A DNA stretch of 64,000 bases from Phymatolithon calcareum. Its lineage: Eukaryota > Rhodophyta > Florideophyceae > Hapalidiales. The translations under genes were made by a program, and so were the position numbers. Positions 31,769 to 41,468 of this stretch are shown here, piece by piece; positions within the stretch are counted from its first letter, which is position 1; each line of letters opens with the position of its first letter. The DNA lies in the NCBI GenBank assembly GCA_977006965.1, contig OZ345355.1, forward strand, positions 930,001-994,000, read 5' to 3'. The notes under the pieces were generated by a model that worked only from the letters and a program-made list of their open reading frames with translations, ran no database searches and was not told where the DNA came from.

Positions 31769-33085
31769 ATGACTAGGGTCAAAAACGTCAACCGCCCGAG
31801 AGGGAGCAAGACGAAGCAGACCGCGAAGAAGAGCACGGGCGGCGCGATGCCGCGGAAAGTGGTGTCCATGAAAGCCGCGCGCCGCACCGTGAACAAGTCT
31901 TCGGAAGAGTGGGTCATCACCAAGAAGGAAGCCGGGCGTCGTTTCGCGCATATCGTATGCCGAGGCCGAAACGCACGTTATCCGGGTTGTTGAGTGCTTC
32001 GGTTGCGACCTGGCACTGCTCAGCCGTATTGGCAAGAGATGTCGTCGAACGATGACGACATTCGGAGGAGCTTTGGGCAAGTCGTGTTCTATTGGTGCAA
32101 AGATCGGCCGGGAGTCAAGTTGACTCGAGAAATCGCGTATCGGTGCGGTTTATCAGAGGCCATTGTATTCTAAGACGATTTCAACAACCTCAGGGAGAAC
32201 GACAACGTCATGGAGGTTGGAAAGATCTTCTACAATCCCTTGCATCGAATCAAGGGTCTCACTCTGCCACAGAACATGCGCTACGAGGATTTGGAAGAGG
32301 GATGATATTACGGTGCCGCCAGGACGTCAGTCAACTGGCACCTCATCCTGTACTATACGTCCAAGATTCAAGTGGTGAAAGAAGGCGAGGTGCTTCCGTT
32401 AAGGAAGAACGAAAGTCGGCTGAACTTTTCCCGGAAAACACCTCTGCACAAGCGTCTGGATATGTTTGACAAGTTCTGTACGGATAATCCGGGGAAGATA
32501 CTCGTCGTCGAGAGTGTAGGATGGAGGCCGAAGTCGCGGTCAGCAAACAAGTACTACCGTCCGAACGAGCGCATTTTGACTGTCAACAATGGCTTCGAAT
32601 GTATGTTGAGTGCTGTGGTGAATGCGATATTTGCGGCCGGAAATGAGGAAGTGGCGCCAGATGTGGGGCGCCAGGCGGAAATGCGGACTGTGCGCTGTTT
32701 GCGAGATTTGGCGAAGTGGGTTGAGTATGAAGTCCGCACGTATCGACTAACGGAATATGAGAATGCGAGATCCGGTGCGGCGGTGAGTCTGGATTGGTTG
32801 GTGAACAACTGTCGTGGTATTGCCGTTGTGCATCTTGTCGGTACGAATTGCGTGACGCATCTCGTCTGCGTGGATGGTGACAAAAAGCTGTTGTACGACA
32901 GTATGGAAGAACACCCAATGACTTTGTGCGCTGCGGCCGTTAAGTGTTGCGTCGGAGACGGCAACGTCATCGAGAAGATATTCGTTCGTCGTTTGGAGTG
33001 CATCAGTACCAACAATCGTGTGGGAAAGAAGCGGAAGCTGAACAGCGCCCAGAAAAAGCGCCAGAAGAAACGTTTAGCGAAGTGA
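31769..33085 (+). pseudogene. Antisense cargo gene: H3-tail-like N-terminus and papain-fold-like C-terminus
   Basis: One plus-strand frame (antisense to gag-pol) runs from the ATG at 31769 to a stop at 33083-33085. It is interrupted by TGA 31991-31993, TAA 32171-32173 and TGA 32303-32305, with no frame change. About residues 14-31 read KTKQTAKKSTGGAMPRKV, nearly the histone H3 tail pattern with its modifiable lysines. The last part (32372-33085, open, 237 codons) has a Cys in GFECMLSAVVNAI and a His followed by Asp in THLVCVDGDKKLLYDS. This is the Cys-His-Asp order of papain-fold peptidases such as deubiquitinases. It ends in a Lys/Arg-rich tail resembling a nuclear localisation signal. AATAAA follows at 33182. 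Function is inference; I recognise no named family. Confidence 0.6.
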
Positions 33086-33181
33086 TTGAGAACAGAAATG
33101 TGTGAACGGCTCGAACAATAGGCTTGCGGTCGATGTAGAAATGTGTTGAGCCCATGAATGTTGGAATTGTGATCGATGAGA

Positions 33182-33187
33182 AATAAA
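33182..33187 (+). terminator. Poly(A) signal downstream of the cargo frame
   Basis: AATAAA lies about 100 bases after the cargo stop codon on the same strand and may define the end of an antisense transcript. Confidence 0.4.
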
Positions 33188-33249
33188 ACAGCTAGCTGCT
33201 GTCGGGTAATGTGGAAAGAACTGCTTTATGGTCTGTGAAAATGAGTGTC

Positions 33250-33612
33250 ATGTCGAAGAATTGTCGACAGCGAAAGTCCACAGCCTGTCGAAGAAAAGAC
33301 GACAGCGAAATGTGTGGCAACAGTCAAGCGCATAATACAGCCATGTCGAAGAAATGTCGACATCGAAGTACCACAGCCTGTCGAAGACAGGACGAAATCG
33401 AAACCTGTGGTGGCGTGTAAAAATCGCAGGAAGTCATGTCGAAGAAATGTCGACAGCGAAAGTCCGAACCCTGTCGAAGAAATGACGACAGCGAAATGTT
33501 CGGTGACCTCCTGCACACAAGGAGCCATGTCGAAGAAATGTCGACAGCGAAAGTCCGAGCCTGCCGAAGAACGGACGACAGCGAAAATCTCGGTGGCATC
33601 CGGTGTGAGCGC
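33250..33612. repeat. Minisatellite, four units of 91-93 bp
   Basis: Units begin at 33250, 33343, 33436 and 33527, each with TGTCGAAGAAATGTCGACAG (unit 1 differs by one base). Each unit holds a second, inner copy of the TGTCGAAGA word, so it arose from a smaller duplication. The first two periods are 93 bp, so a plus-strand frame (33245-33679) reads a repeated CRRNVDSE-type peptide. The third period (91 bp) breaks it. It lies between cargo and integrase. Confidence 0.85.
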
Positions 33613-33675
33613 TATGTTGATAGACAGACAGTGTGAGGGCAAGACGAGAAACAAGCGAGTGCTTTATAACATGCA

Positions 33676-34815
33676 TTAAAATCTGAGATTCATGGGAATT
33701 TTGAGAGAGCGCCGACTTCTGCGAGAGGAATAAACAGGCGGAGGAGGTGCAGAAGACGCGGGTGTGATAGTTGGAGACAATACTGGCTTAGACGGGCGAC
33801 GACGGCGGCGAGAAGACGGCGCAACGGGCGTAGAAAGGGCTTCGGGAGGTATGCCGTTTTGTTTACGTGGACCGCGGCGGCGGCGATGAGACGGTGAAGC
33901 AAGCGTAGATTCGTCCTGCAGAGAAATGGATTTGTGTTTCCGAGGACGACCACGGCGACGAGGGGTCTTTTGATAAGGGTGGGGAGCCAGCTGCGGAGCA
34001 GACACTGGAGCAGGTTGAGGTTGAGAAGCGTCTGCATAATCAACAGCAGGTTGGAAGTTCAACGTCCCTGTGAACGGGAAAACATAGCGGACATGGATGC
34101 CCTCAGTTCGGGAAACGCCGTCAGCAGTAGTAGACACTGTGCAATTGTTAGAAGAGGAATCGAAACTGAGCAGCTTCCATAGGCCGGAGTTGAAACTCTG
34201 AAAGCCTTGAGATTGTCCTTTGTTCAGAGGAATACGAACATAGACGAGTGATCCAATGGGAACATTGAACCGCTTGCGAGAACGGTTCAACATGGCCTCC
34301 GTTTTGGAATGGTATTTGGACAGATGCAGAGCAGCTTCATCCCAAGCAGATTGGATATTGTGACTCAGAGTGGAGACATATTCGGCAAGAGACGGGTCCT
34401 GCTGTGTAGACGAGAGGAGAGTGCTCAAGGCCGGAGGAACTGGTTCCCAGCCGTGCATCAAGAAAAACGGCGTATGCCCAGTAGAGGTATGGACTGTGTG
34501 ACGATATGCCTGAACGACAGGGCGGAGAAACTGCGACCAGAGGTGTTCGCTACCTTTGAGATTCTTTGCGATAGCATCTTGAATAGTCCTGTTTGCGCGC
34601 TCAACAAACCCTTGAGTCTGAGAATGATGAGGCGGACCAGGAATAAAAGTTGACCCGTAGTCGGACATAACCTGTCGAAACTGCGGAGTCCACAATTCGG
34701 GCGCTCTGTCCGCGAAAACGTGGCGGCAAGCGTAGCTTTCAGAAAGCCATTGATCCTTAAACGCACATATAATCGTACTGCTTGTTCTGTCTCGTAATGG
34801 AACCGCAACAAGCCA
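33676..34815 (-). pseudogene. Gypsy integrase: catalytic core end and AT-hook C-terminus
   Basis: The frame continues from the upstream integrase segment after an in-frame TAA at 34816-34818. It contains the second and third catalytic positions: SDYGSTFI (Asp), then HHSQTQGFVERANRTI (Glu in VERANRT). A GPY/F-like domain follows. The C-terminal extension has a canonical AT-hook (RRRGRPRKHKS) and two related basic patches (RRRRGPRKQ, RRRRRPSKP) in a Pro/Ser-rich stretch. This replaces the chromodomain common in other gypsy integrases. The AT-hook may guide integration into AT-rich DNA (inference). Confidence 0.82.
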
Positions 34816-35634
34816 TTAGGTAAAATGGTTTACCATGACGAGAATCCAGCGATATACTTCCGGGGTGGTAGTGCGAGGGCCAATGATATCCAACGACATG
34901 CGATGTGTTGGAGAGGTGGCCGGAGTGGATCTCAAAAGTCCTTGCAGATACGACTTGGAGTTGCGACTATTGCACGGGTGACATGATGAGACGAACATAA
35001 CTACATCTTTGAAGAGATGAGGCCAGTAGAAATGTCGGGAAATGTCACGCAGAGTTCGCAAAGCGCGGCGATGGGCTGGTAGATGGAAGTGTTTAAGGAC
35101 GTATTCCCGAAGAGAGTGGGGAATGACAGGGCGTAAGAACGAACGAGATCGGGGCAGATCACCTGCTTGATGGATCTTAGAGTAGGAAGCAAAGTCCATG
35201 ATGAGCATCAGGATACCTTCGACGATGATGAAACGGGTGGAGAGAGTTCGTAGCTTAGTTTTGTGTTGATCGCGGCAATGTTGCAGAGCACGCGCCTCCG
35301 GTGAAGAGAGTGGCGGTAGCGCTTGATTTCTGCCCAGATGCTCGTGCCACATCCGACAATAGGGATCGCGGTATTGTGCGGTGATCAGCTTTGTGGCGGT
35401 GAAGAGGCTGGCGTCAGTCGGAAAAGGGCTCCCCGACGATGAGGGCGATACCGATAATATCTCGAGCGGACGCTTAATAATCGGAGAAACGGACCTCAAA
35501 GAAATAGGATTCCGGGACAAAGAGTCGGCTTCTTGATTACTGGTCCCAGGCACATGTTCGACAATAAAACGGTAGCTTGAAACCAAGAGCGACCAGCGAA
35601 GCAACTTGGGAGCTAGCGATTTCGCCGTGGAGAG
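34816..35634 (-). pseudogene. Gypsy integrase N-terminal region
   Basis: It begins after an in-frame TGA at 35635-35637. It contains the end of RNase H (VEHVPGTSNQEADSLSR), then the HHCC zinc-binding domain (His in KHFHLPAHRRALRTL, Cys pair CHPCNSRN) and the start of the catalytic core with its first Asp (SLDIIGPRTTTPEVYRWILV). It stops at TAA 34816-34818. The two nonsense changes would truncate the polyprotein in RNase H and again in integrase. Confidence 0.82.
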
Positions 35635-36102
35635 TCACTGAAGGGAAGAGGCGTCAGTGCGCCAGACTAATGGGCGTCCGTAAAGATACACGCGAAATTT
35701 CTTGAGGGCGTAGACGAAAGAGAAAAGTTCCTTCTCGGGAGTGCTCCAGTCAGATTCACGATCAGTGAATGCGTGACTTAGAAACTGGACAGGCTTGAGC
35801 TCGCCAGAGTCGTCATGTTGTTGCAGCACAGCGCCGACGCCAATGTCGCTGGCATCGGTAGAGAGAATGAATGGCTTTTCCCATTGGGGAAAGGCGAGAA
35901 CGGGACTGCGGGAAATGCGGTTCTGAAGTTCAGAAAAGGAAGTTGCACGTTCTGGAGTCCAAACAAATTCCGAATTCTTCCGGCTTAAAGAAACCAAAGG
36001 TGCAGCGATGTGAGCGAAACGGGGGACGAATCGACGATAGAAATTGGGCGAGCGCCACGAAGCTTTTGACAGCCTTTTTCGCTGCAGAGGGACTGTCAGC
36101 AT
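35635..36102 (-). pseudogene. Gypsy RNase H region
   Basis: It contains the RNase H start (FILSTDASDIGVGAVLQQ), the Glu box (EKELFSFVYALKKFR) and WRTDASSL, then a TGA where a Trp-type codon is expected. The RT frame shifts into this frame near 36040-36050. Evidence is the abrupt change from the conserved FVALA block to NFYRRFVPRFAHIAAPL, and an insertion or deletion is implied. Confidence 0.82.
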
Positions 36103-37788
36103 GCTGTGGAGACGGAAAGTGCTTGATTGCTTCGACTAATGCCGGTTTGAGAAGTACCCCGTGTTGAGTAACAACGTGACCCAAGTACTCGATATTGGCT
36201 GCGCCAAACTTGCATTTGCGAACGTTCAGCTGACACCTGAAGTATCGCAAACGTTTGAAAATAACACGTATATCGCGAAGATGATTCTCGAACGATGAAG
36301 AAAACACGATTATGTCATCTAAGTAGATGAGAGCGCAATGGTAATTGAGGCCACGAAGAATGTAGTCCATGGTCTGTTGGAACACAGACGGTGCATTTAT
36401 CCATCCGAAAGGTAATCGACGCCATTGATACAGGCCGGACCGAGTGGAGAAAGCAGTCTTTTCCCTTGATGTACGGTCCAAAGGCAGTTGATGGAATCCA
36501 GCACCAGCGTCCAGAGTGGAGAAATACTTCATGCCGTGCAAAGAGTCCAAAATGTCATCCAAGCGTGGTAGCCTATACGCGGCTTGAAGAGTGACTGCAT
36601 TAAGGCGGCGGTAATCAATGCAAAATCGTATTTTTCCGTTGGGCTTGGACACCAGAACAACAGGGAAAGACCAGTAGGAACGACTTTCCTCGATAAGACC
36701 CTGTTGCAGCATGTGCTGGACTTGCTCTTCGATGTGTCTATGGGCAAGGGGATGACGACGGAAAGGAGGACAGCGAACAGGTTGCGCAGGTCCGGTGTCG
36801 ATTGTGACGGGAGGGATATTTCGCATAGTTTCCGGCGCGGACGGGTCCGTTGCGAAATCGTCTGTGTGGGATTGAAGCACCTCGTCTGGTGCAAGCGATG
36901 CCGGTGGTAAAGACACATCCGCGGGAATTTCGGACAAGGATAAATCAGCCTGTTGCTCGGAAATACGTATAGTTCCGATAGGTACTAGGTTGAGGTCGTG
37001 AAAAGTGTGAACGACGGACAAGCGCAGTCCCTTAGGTAGCCGTACGGGAATCGCCATCGGGTTTGCAACCATTATGTGCATATTAACGCTCGATGTGTCG
37101 AACACTGCGTTAGAGACACAGATGTGGAACTGTGCCGTGGAAGTCACGTTCGGGAGAGCCAGAACCACAGGAGAACGCGGCGGGGAGGAGAAATGTGTCA
37201 CCACAAGCTGCTGTTGTCGAGGAAGAATCGTCACATCATCGGACAGAGTGAGGTACGTCTCCGGAACAGGAACAGTGACGAAGTACGCGTACTCCGGAGA
37301 AACGGAGGGGTCAGGAGAGCGGAACATCACGGACTGGTCGTGTAAGTTGATAACAGCGAGGGTGCTGATGAGGACGTCCAAACCGAGAATAACATCGTGC
37401 GAGAGATTGTCGCAGACGATAACATCGGTTGTGACAGAAATACGATGTGTGAGCGAGAGAGGAAAACGAACAGCGCCTTTGACGGAGAGAAGAGATCCGT
37501 TAGCACCAGAGAGAGGGAGAGAGGGATCGAAGAGACGCAGAGATTTGTCTCTGGAACGCATTTTGTGGAACAGAGTTGTAGAGATGCAGGTGCGCTCTGC
37601 GCCAGTGTCAACCAAGGCAGTGACAGAACCATGAACCGAGTTGAGGAGCTGGATGGATGTCGTGAAACGAGAGGTCGACTTCAGCTGAGCATAGGCGGAG
37701 ACACCGCAAACAATTTGACTGGAGTCTATGGACAGTGACCATGGACCTTGGATCGGGCTGGCATGCCAGGGAGAGATGCCAGCCGAGT
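35930..37788 (-). pseudogene. Gypsy protease and reverse transcriptase
   Basis: The frame is entered from gag by -1 frameshifting (37792-37798). It reads through a short linker to the aspartic protease (ALVDTGAERT; flap and ILGLDVL at about +60 residues). The RT follows: LVSKPNGKIRFCIDYRRLN, KTAFSTRSGLYQWRRLPFG, LIYLDDIIVFS (catalytic YLDD) and YLGHVVTQHGV. It runs out of frame at about 36045. Protease, RT and part of the thumb are intact at sequence level. There is no ATG at the domain start, which fits expression only as a gag-pol fusion. Confidence 0.88.
37756..37784 (-). promoter_or_regulatory. Stem-loop stimulating gag-pol frameshift
   Basis: Minus-strand GGCTGGCAT (37784-37776) and ATGCCAGCC (37764-37756) are perfectly complementary, with an 11-nt loop. 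The stem begins 7 nt after the slippery heptamer, the usual spacing for a stimulator. Confidence 0.85.
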
Positions 37789-39012
37789 CTAGTTTTTTGA
37801 ATCGCGAGGTGAGCGAAGCCAGGACTTAGGCCAGCGATTCTCGCGCAGTATCCACGTATGTGCAGGCGAAGACCTGTGTTCGGCGTACCGAGGAAGCGGA
37901 TGGAAACCGTGGTTTTCAGAGTTCGCTTCTCGCATATCCTTGGCGATGTCATCGTCCTCGATAGCACAATCGGAAATGTGATGAGAAGGACTCCCGCAGC
38001 GCAAACAATGCGTAGCGCGCGTGGTTGGCGCGCGTCTCAGTTTCCTCGACGACTTCTCCGGGACCTGGCTGGGGTTTCGGTCGGCGTACATACTTTTCAG
38101 AGTGTCCGCAACGGAGGAAATCTTTGCGATCGACTGAATGAGGGTCGGATTGTCGTTGTCCTGGCGCATCTGTTCAGAACGGAGCCGTTTCGTCGGAAGT
38201 TCTGCAGAGAAAGGACGCGGACGAGCGGAGCGGAGATACGTAGTGGGGTCGTACAAGTTGTAAGCTCGTGCGGTAGAGCGAGATGAGCGAGCCTCAGTCT
38301 TTGCCTGGTAGTGCCGGATGAGGGCAGATCCATGAGCGGAGGACGAGGAGGCTGGTAAAGAGTTCATCTTGCGTTCGTACGAGCGTATGGATTCAATAAG
38401 AGCGGTCAGAGTCCAGTTTGACTCACCCCAGTACAAGATTAGGCGATCTAGATGCTCGATCAAATCCGGCTCGGATGGATGTAAGCAGTCGAGAAGTCGA
38501 GCAGCGATTGCGTCCTCGACAGCACCAGAAACTTGTTTGCCAGCCGGAGTGGTACTACCGTACATCGCCTTGCGAAGAGCGTCGGATGAAATGCGAACGT
38601 CTCGGCGACGAAGTAAGTCTTCCTCCTTGGCCAAATGGGCGGACAAATGCTCATTGACGTCCATAGTCCGAGGTTTTGCGTAGCGAGAAAGAGCGCTGGT
38701 GAGGTCAGCCGTTGGTTTGGTGTACACGCGATCGTTGGAGAGAGCGAATTCCAGAAGACAGACAGGAGAACAAGGCGTTTGCGGACCGTCGCTTTGTTCG
38801 TGTGACGCGATGTGCTCCTCGACGACATCCTGAATAGGACGGCAGTTCCGAAGTTCGGCAGTGAGGAGACGAGCGATATCCACCGGATTACGTACATTGA
38901 GGTGACAACAGAGGTCTGCCGTGTCCGAGATCCAGTACGAAGCGTCCATATCGGGGCGATACACGAATGTGTCGTGGAGTTTCTGTTGGGCGACAATAAT
39001 TTGTCGCGCCAT
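37789..39012 (-). CDS. Gypsy gag
   Basis: A 407-codon intact frame from an ATG at 39012, 193 bases after the 5' LTR. The N-terminal two-thirds is a capsid-like region without a motif I can name. Near the C-terminus is one CCHC zinc knuckle (CLRCGSPSHHISDC), which binds RNA in nucleocapsid proteins. Basic Ser/Arg-rich stretches surround it. It ends TCA AAA AAC TAG, and the stop overlaps the frameshift signal. Gag is the only uninterrupted gene of the element apart from the protease-RT block. Confidence 0.88.
   Translation of the reverse strand: MARQIIVAQQKLHDTFVYRPDMDASYWISDTADLCCHLNVRNPVDIARLLTAELRNCRPIQDVVEEHIASHEQSDGPQTPCSPVCLLEFALSNDRVYTKPTADLTSALSRYAKPRTMDVNEHLSAHLAKEEDLLRRRDVRISSDALRKAMYGSTTPAGKQVSGAVEDAIAARLLDCLHPSEPDLIEHLDRLILYWGESNWTLTALIESIRSYERKMNSLPASSSSAHGSALIRHYQAKTEARSSRSTARAYNLYDPTTYLRSARPRPFSAELPTKRLRSEQMRQDNDNPTLIQSIAKISSVADTLKSMYADRNPSQVPEKSSRKLRRAPTTRATHCLRCGSPSHHISDCAIEDDDIAKDMREANSENHGFHPLPRYAEHRSSPAHTWILRENRWPKSWLRSPRDSKN
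37792..37798 (-). promoter_or_regulatory. -1 ribosomal frameshift slippery site A AAA AAC
   Basis: In the gag frame the heptamer reads A AAA AAC directly before the TAG at 37791-37789. Slipping back one base gives AAA AAA CTA GAC, which is exactly the pol frame, open through protease. A stem-loop follows 7 nt later. Confidence 0.9.
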
Positions 39013-39187
39013 TTAGTTTTTTTCCACAGCGTTGTTCGTCGCCACGGTATGAAACAGGATGAAGCGAAACGGCGAGAATACGGTGAGGCAAGTACCGAAA
39101 CGGTGCTTGCGTTGGGGACGAAGCGCGAAGCAGAAAAGTTTGCAAAGAGGTGAGCGCAGAGCAAGAGCTATGCGCGAGGTTTGAAAA

Positions 39188-39205
39188 CGAGTAGCAGATC
39201 CACCA
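39188..39205 (-). promoter_or_regulatory. tRNA primer-binding site
   Basis: The minus strand starts with TGG immediately after the 5' LTR. The complementary plus-strand sequence CGAGTAGCAGATCCACCA ends in CCA like a mature tRNA 3' end. I cannot name the tRNA. Confidence 0.75.
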
Positions 39206-39511
39206 TGTAACGTACGCCTTGGTTATGCGTCGTTAAGTGCGTGCATGAAAGCACACTAGAGGGCACCCCGCACAGTGAAGTCGTCTGTGCGAGTTCGTTT
39301 ATTTGGAAACGTGTGCCCGTGGAGACGGTGAGTGTCTCCACTATTGTGTTGTGTTGTGTTGTCGGTTGTTCCCCTTCTCTCTCTCTGCTATATGAACTTG
39401 GCTAGCTATTTCTACTAAAATCTCCCGGAGGTACTCAACGATGATTCGCTAACGAGCAGTGAAAAGATCTCTCTGAGGTGCGCATCATAATGCCCACTCA
39501 AAGGCATTACA
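39206..39511 (-). repeat. Gypsy 5' LTR
   Basis: 306 bp, TGTAA...TTACA, the partner of 30953-31258 with six differences. It is followed on the plus strand by the AGAA target duplication. Confidence 0.95.
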
Positions 39512-39570
39512 AGAACAATAATTTAAATGATTACAATAGCAGTTATTTTTGCTAATGCTTTGGGTGGAGG

Positions 39571-40382
39571 CTGTTGCAGAAATGAAGGCATATTCATGGC
39601 AAGTTAAACCTCTTTATATTAAATTGGGCTGTGCGACGAAGAGGGCCGCGGGTTTCGAGATCTTAACGCAGTTTTGGACTAAGCAAACATAAACTTAGAG
39701 AAGTGTCATAGTGCGCATCAGACCTTTCTGGAATGTGGTTTGGCAGCTTTCTCAAATCGTTGTGGTTTTTACCAAGGTTCAATGTGTGGCGGTGAGTGCC
39801 TTGGACGTGAAGTTCATAAGCCAATGTTCAAGTCGAGGAGGCGTAGAACATTAGCTATAAAAAGCTCATTAGGTATGCTCCCACCTGTAAGAACCTCGGA
39901 GCTCATAAATATGACAGGACAAACTGGGAAAGATACTATTCAAGATATCACGACAAGGCTAATGGGAGATATGCTTTCGATAAGGGAATTCTATCCGTGA
40001 ATGTAGCGCATATGTAAATTTGCGCACCGTCAAGACTTCGGTGGGACGAGAGAACAAGTCTCGTCTTCATACATTCGCATCGGCTTGCAAGGTGTAAGCG
40101 GTGGTCACCTCATCGATATTCTTCGGTCTCTTTATTGTTGGCGTAGATGAGTACTGAAACCGCTTCCGAACATGGGGAAAATTATAGGTTTTCATTTCAG
40201 AAGCCGTAAACACCAGAGTTCACCAACACCAGAGCAGCTTCTCGTGTGCTACTGTAGCATTGTCTAAGAGTATGGCATCACAATATCATTTCTTACGTCA
40301 TTACAATCTCCAATTCCAATATTCTGTCCATCGCCTGCATTGTTTCCGCCTCGGTCTTCTACTGCCATTCGCACGTTGCTGC
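39571..40382. other. Unassigned spacer
   Basis: No recognisable gene or repeat. Confidence 0.4.
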
Positions 40383-40750
40383 GCCCTCGGCGGACGGAGG
40401 TTTCAGAGCCAAGGCTTCATCAGTAGTATCGCTTTGTTCTCCTGGGCTTCGTACGTTGAACGATCGTGATCGTCATGGCTCTGTTTCGTCCGCCAGTTTG
40501 AAAATTTCTCGTTACCATTTCCTTGTGTGGAAGTCGGCCGTTCCTGCGGCACATGTTCCAATTCTCGTGCGGATGGAGCGTACTTTGCTCCATGAGCGCT
40601 CCTTGCCGAGAACATTTCTGCGTTTCGGCACCGTGTCACTTCATGCACTGAACTTTGGATCGTACGAGAGGCGGGCAGCACGCAGGGTGGCACCGTGCGG
40701 TGGGCAAGCGACTCGTCCGTTAGCATCTCTAGGATTTCCCCTCCAATGAA
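40383..40750 (-). mobile_element. Family-2 5'/ORF1 region fragment
   Basis: The minus-strand sequence aligns by eye with 50642-50850 at the 5' side of the large family-2 copy: TTTCAAACTGGCGGACGAA, then AGAGCCATGA(C/T)GATCACGAT, then GCTCTGAAACCTC and CCGCCGAGGGC. The frame covers 40403-40726 in this copy and is interrupted in the other. It may be part of family-2 ORF1 or the 5' UTR. Confidence 0.5.
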
Positions 40751-41045
40751 CGATAGCCCTAGATCAGCCCTTAGTGGCAGTACTTCCTGAGTTCATTGTA
40801 GAGGCTCTTTAGCCTCTCAGACCCGAACAATTCCGCGGAAGTAAAAGGGTACCACATTTAGCGGGATACACGGTGGTCGAACCGTCCTCTTCACCATTCT
40901 TTCGCGTTCGGCAATATTCTTACTCCTTGTTCTGGGAACATACGGTACGAGGGGCTGCAGGAGTCTGCAATTTCAGCGAACGTTCTTCGGTTTCCGTTTC
41001 TGTGCCTGGGAATATCAAAATCTGTGCCTAGCCCTATGCTTGGGT

Positions 41046-41468
41046 TGTTGGAAATGTAACTGCTTGGAGCTCTTGTCCCAGTACACATCATCCTATGTCA
41101 TAATTCTGTAACCATTTCTCATACGTTATGATACAATCAATCCATTTTTTCATCTTTACTGACAATGTTGCAGTTCAATCAATTTCTTGATTGCTCTTGT
41201 CATTGTCAGTAATTCAATCATTTTGTTGGCATTTGCACTGTTGGTTGATCAATCATTTTGCTGATTGAATCAATTACAGTGGACAATTCAATCTCTTAGG
41301 TGATTGATTCAATCACAATTAGTAGTGCTATGAGCATCAGAAGTCATATCATACCTCAATCCGAGGCCTATATAGGACCGGATCTGAAGCCCCGACTCAA
41401 TAAACCAAGGAACATATCACAACCAACCCAACCATCTCAACCATCAACCTCAAAACCTCCATGCAACA
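41046..41468 (+). repeat. Copia 5' LTR
   Basis: 423 bp starting TGTTGGAAATGTAACTGC and ending CCTCCATGCAACA. The interior has many ATTGATTGAATCAAT-type short inverted words and TATATAGGACCGG at about 41369, a likely promoter element. Confidence 0.88.

Larger units (their letters stand above)
30953..39511 (-). mobile_element. Ty3/gypsy LTR retrotransposon with antisense cargo, 8.56 kb
   Basis: A complete element read on the minus strand: 5' LTR 39206-39511, primer site 39188-39205, gag, -1 frameshift signal, pol in the order protease-RT-RNase H-integrase (gypsy order), an extra 2.4-kb region, polypurine tract and 3' LTR 30953-31258. Flanking AGAA occurs at 30949-30952 and 39512-39515. The two LTRs differ at only six positions by my count, so insertion is fairly recent, yet pol has three disabling changes. 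It sits inside a hAT transposon. Confidence 0.95.
29386..39562 (-). mobile_element. hAT DNA transposon carrying two nested retrotransposons
   Basis: The left end CAAAGCATTGG starts at 29386 and the right end CTAATGCTTTG ends at 39562. Both are flanked by the exact 8-bp duplication GGTGGAGG (29378-29385 and 39563-39570). An 8-bp duplication and CA...TG ends are hAT features, and the interior encodes a hAT dimerisation domain (30380-30598). The original element was about 0.77 kb (29386-29486, 30328-30952, 39516-39562). It was expanded by a family-1 copy at 29487-30314 and a gypsy element at 30953-39511. It is non-autonomous because most of the transposase is missing. Confidence 0.92.

Noticed and set aside
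33250-33612. CRISPR-like array
   Set aside because: Unit length and internal similarity are those of a minisatellite. There are no unique spacers, and the context is a eukaryotic retrotransposon.
33245-33679. 144-codon repetitive frame as an independent gene
   Set aside because: It is produced by the minisatellite. The 91-bp unit breaks the peptide repeat, so coding is unproven; it is kept only as a repeat.
36391-38683. Plus-strand frames opposite gypsy gag and pol
   Set aside because: Gag and pol motifs are clear on the minus strand. The opposite frames have no motif or start context.
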